Below, in pieces: positions 61,984 through 64,000 of a DNA stretch of 64,000 bases (position 1 is its first letter; each line of letters begins with the position of its first letter). The position numbers were made by a program, and so were the translations under genes. A model generated the notes under the pieces. The model saw only the letters and a list, made by a program, of their open reading frames with translations. It was not told the origin of the DNA and searched no databases. The DNA is from JASGIT01 sp047601665. Lineage in GTDB: Bacteria; Pseudomonadota; Gammaproteobacteria; Burkholderiales; Burkholderiaceae_C. The stretch spans positions 3,596,001 to 3,660,000 of the forward strand of contig JASGIT010000001.1 of the NCBI GenBank assembly GCA_047601665.1, in the 5' to 3' direction.

Positions 61984-62886
61984 ATGCAGAGCAACGCACC
62001 GCAAACCCTGTATGCCAAGGCCAATGGCATGGAACTGGCCTATGACTGCTTCGGTGACCCGTCCGCTCCGCCGCTGGTGCTGATCATGGGCCTGGGCACG
62101 CAGATGATCGCGTGGGACGAGTCGTTCTGCGCCCAGCTGGCGGCGCGCGGCTATTACGTCGTCCGCTTCGACAACCGCGACATCGGCCTGTCCACCAAGC
62201 TCCACCAGGCCAAGGTGCCGAACGTGACCCGGCTGATGGCGCTGTCCATGCTGGGCCTGACCCTGCTGCAGCGGGTACCTTACACGCTGGCCGACATGGC
62301 CAACGACACCGTGGGCCTAATGGATGCGCTGGGCATCGCGTCCGCCCACATCGTGGGCGCGTCCATGGGCGGGGCCATTGCGCAGGAAGTGGCGCTGCGC
62401 TACGGCGAGCGCGTGCGCACCATGACGTCCATCATGTCCACCAGCGGCGCGCGCGGCCTGCCGCCGCCTTCGCCCGAGGCCATGGCGGTGCTGACGTCGC
62501 CCACGCCCACCGACCGCGCGGGCTACATCGCGCGCTCCCAGCGCGCGGCCCGGGCGCTGCGCAACGGCCATTTCCCCGAAGAGGACGCGCTGGACGAGGC
62601 CCGCGCCATCCGCGCCTACGACCGCAGCGTGAACCCCGCGGGCTTCACGCGCCAGCTGGCGGCCATCATCGCCTCGGGCAGCCGCCGCGACCGGCTCAAG
62701 TCCCTGCGCACGCCCACGCTGGTGATCCACGGCGACGCCGATCCTCTGGTGCACATCGCCTGTGGCCGCGACGTGGCCCAGCACGTGCCGGGCGCGAAGA
62801 TGGTGACGGTGCCGCGCATGGGGCACACCCTGCCGCGCTGGGCCTGGCCGCAGATCATCGACGCGATCGCGGCGCACGCAGTTTAA
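61984..62886 (+). CDS. Alpha/beta hydrolase
   Basis: A 300-residue serine hydrolase. It has LVLIMGLGTQMIAWDE (oxyanion region), FDNRDIGLSTKL, nucleophile elbow IVGASMGGAIAQEVALRYG, acid in VIHGDADPLVHIA and His in RMGHTLPRWAW. The ATG at 61984 has a good AAGGAGA site 5 nt upstream. A frame from 61870 would start inside palindromic element 2 and is rejected. The FDNRDIGLS form is common among proteins annotated as haloperoxidase-like or esterases; no specific substrate can be given. Confidence 0.9.
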   Translation: MQSNAPQTLYAKANGMELAYDCFGDPSAPPLVLIMGLGTQMIAWDESFCAQLAARGYYVVRFDNRDIGLSTKLHQAKVPNVTRLMALSMLGLTLLQRVPYTLADMANDTVGLMDALGIASAHIVGASMGGAIAQEVALRYGERVRTMTSIMSTSGARGLPPPSPEAMAVLTSPTPTDRAGYIARSQRAARALRNGHFPEEDALDEARAIRAYDRSVNPAGFTRQLAAIIASGSRRDRLKSLRTPTLVIHGDADPLVHIACGRDVAQHVPGAKMVTVPRMGHTLPRWAWPQIIDAIAAHAV

Positions 62887-62889
62887 AGC

Positions 62890-62946
62890 AAAATCAGCCT
62901 CCAGCGCTTATGCAGCAAGCGCTGGCAGCTCTCTTTTTGATAGCTA
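62890..62946 (-). repeat. Intergenic hairpin repeat, copy 9
   Basis: On the minus strand ATAGCTATCAAAAAGAGAGCTGCCAGCGCTTG, CTGCAT, AAGCGCTGGAGGCTGATTTT in outline. It separates the convergent hydrolase and AraC-type genes. Confidence 0.85.
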
Positions 62947-62949
62947 TGG

Positions 62950-63975
62950 CTAGACGCGGAATTCCTGCGGCGTCTTGCCTGTCCAGCGCACGAAGGCGTG
63001 GCGGAAGTTCGCCGCTTCGCTGTAGCCCAGGCGGTTGGCGATGTCCTCGGTGGTCATCTTCGTGCGGCGCAGGTAGTTCTCGGCCAGCGTGCGCCGCACG
63101 TCGGCCAGGACTTCGCGGTACGTGGTGCCCTGGGCCTCCAGCCTGCGCCGCAGCGTGCGCGGCTCCAGCTGCAGCTCGCGCGCCATGGCTTCCAGGTTCG
63201 GAAAGCGCCAGGGCATCTGCTCGAACAAGGCCTTGCGCACCGCCGCCGCCGTGCCGCCGCTCTGGGGCAGCTCTTCCAGGAACTGCTGGCACATCTGCCG
63301 CGCCATGGCGTGGGTGATGGGGTCGTGCAGCGCGGGCGACCGGTCCACCCAGGCCGGGTCGAAGCGCACTTCGCTGGTGGCCTGGCCGTAGCGAATGGCG
63401 CAGCCCAGTAGTTCGCTGCACAGGCCGGCGTCGGCAGGGCGGGGATAAGTTACCAGCACTTCGGTGAACTGGAACGCCTGGCCCCACAGGTCCTGCCCCA
63501 GGGTGAGGTGGGCCGCGTAGGAGAAGTCGAGCGCGAAGCGGTACAGCGCGTCCTGCGGGTCGGTGCAGAGCAGCGGCTCGTACCGGCAGGCCCCGGGTGC
63601 GCGCTCGGCGTCGTAGCGCATGTCGGCCAGCGGCCCGATCACGCGCACGTAGCGCGTGGAAAAGTCCAGCCATTCGGAGCACACGCGGCTGCTGAGCAGC
63701 GCGTAGCCGTACATGCCGTAGGAGGTGATGTGCATCCGCCTGCCGGCGCGCATGGCCAGGGCCGGATGGCGCGCCAAGCGCAGCGCGTTGCGGAAGACGA
63801 TGGCGACCTGGTCGTAGGACACCTTGGTGTCCACCGAGCGCAGGTCAGGCTCTTGCAGCCCGCTGCCTTCGAGCGCCTGGTGCGCATCGACGCCGTCTTC
63901 CACCAGGGTGTCGACGACGGCGGCGATGCGTTGCGGGGAGTACACCCGCAGGGAAAAATCCGGAGGCGGCAGCAT
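62950..63975 (-). CDS. AraC-family transcriptional regulator (OruR/ArgR-like)
   Basis: A 341-residue regulator. The N-terminal domain is the arabinose-binding-like type found in OruR/ToxR-regulated AraC proteins (MHITSYGMYGYALLSS, DFSYAAHLTLGQDL). The C-terminal double helix-turn-helix is intact: NLEAMARELQLEPRTLRRRL and TTEDIANRLGYSEAANFRHAFVRWTGKTP. It may regulate the convergent hydrolase or distant genes. The last 25 bp of the window hold only its upstream region. Confidence 0.92.
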   Translation of the reverse strand: MLPPPDFSLRVYSPQRIAAVVDTLVEDGVDAHQALEGSGLQEPDLRSVDTKVSYDQVAIVFRNALRLARHPALAMRAGRRMHITSYGMYGYALLSSRVCSEWLDFSTRYVRVIGPLADMRYDAERAPGACRYEPLLCTDPQDALYRFALDFSYAAHLTLGQDLWGQAFQFTEVLVTYPRPADAGLCSELLGCAIRYGQATSEVRFDPAWVDRSPALHDPITHAMARQMCQQFLEELPQSGGTAAAVRKALFEQMPWRFPNLEAMARELQLEPRTLRRRLEAQGTTYREVLADVRRTLAENYLRRTKMTTEDIANRLGYSEAANFRHAFVRWTGKTPQEFRV

Positions 63976-64000
63976 GGGTTGAGGATAACGGACGCCTCCG

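Overview
The window is about 65% GC, densely coded, and reads as a chromosomal segment of a betaproteobacterium in the Comamonadaceae (an Acidovorax/Alicycliphilus/Comamonas-like organism). The evidence is the overall protein similarity, a three-gene pdh operon whose Lpd carries its own lipoyl domain, an ssu sulfonate cluster, and many copies of a short hairpin repeat of the form AGCTGCTAGCGCTT-n-AAGCGCTGGAGGCC between genes. No phage, insertion sequence, CRISPR array or rRNA operon is visible. One tRNA gene (Pro, anticodon TGG) is present.

Layout. 1-3 kb: a partial unrecognised gene and a valine-degradation pair (3-hydroxyisobutyrate dehydrogenase, isobutyryl-type acyl-CoA dehydrogenase) with a TfoX-like protein between. 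3-4 kb: a zeta-like toxin with a ParD-like antitoxin. 4-6.5 kb: a QseBC-type two-component system followed by YgiW. 6.6-15.2 kb: an NLPA/MetQ-type binding protein with an M20 carboxypeptidase, two lipoproteins, an ABC exporter, aroC, an MnmC-C-domain oxidoreductase and yggX. 15.3-22.4 kb: a sulfur-acquisition operon (sbp, ssuE, two ssuA, ssuD, ssuC, ssuB, a molbindin and a small unknown). 22.4-27.9 kb: psd, tRNA-Pro, infA, a thioredoxin-fold protein, prlC and folD. 27.3-36.8 kb: a FixJ-type regulator and PAS histidine kinase divergent from aceE-aceF-lpdA. 37-50 kb: housekeeping and accessory genes, including dgt, a ccdAB module fused in tandem to thyA-folA, an FAD oxidase, yihY and metY.

The most interesting region is 50.2-56.3 kb. 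A clear TPP riboswitch on the minus strand leads a tightly overlapping operon of luxE-like, luxC-like, three ABC importer genes of the NitT/TauT/ThiXYZ type and a short-chain dehydrogenase. Together these look like an importer plus a carboxylate-to-aldehyde-to-alcohol reduction path under thiamine control. I infer salvage of an oxidised thiamine or thiamine-precursor acid. Catalytic-looking cysteines are retained in both Lux-like proteins.

At 57.7-61.9 kb two large palindromic elements (267 and 275 bp) share one nested architecture and a short common core while their stems differ in sequence. They bracket a three-gene cassette (M20 amidohydrolase, DUF3100 membrane protein, LysR regulator). 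The window ends with an alpha/beta hydrolase and an AraC-type regulator.
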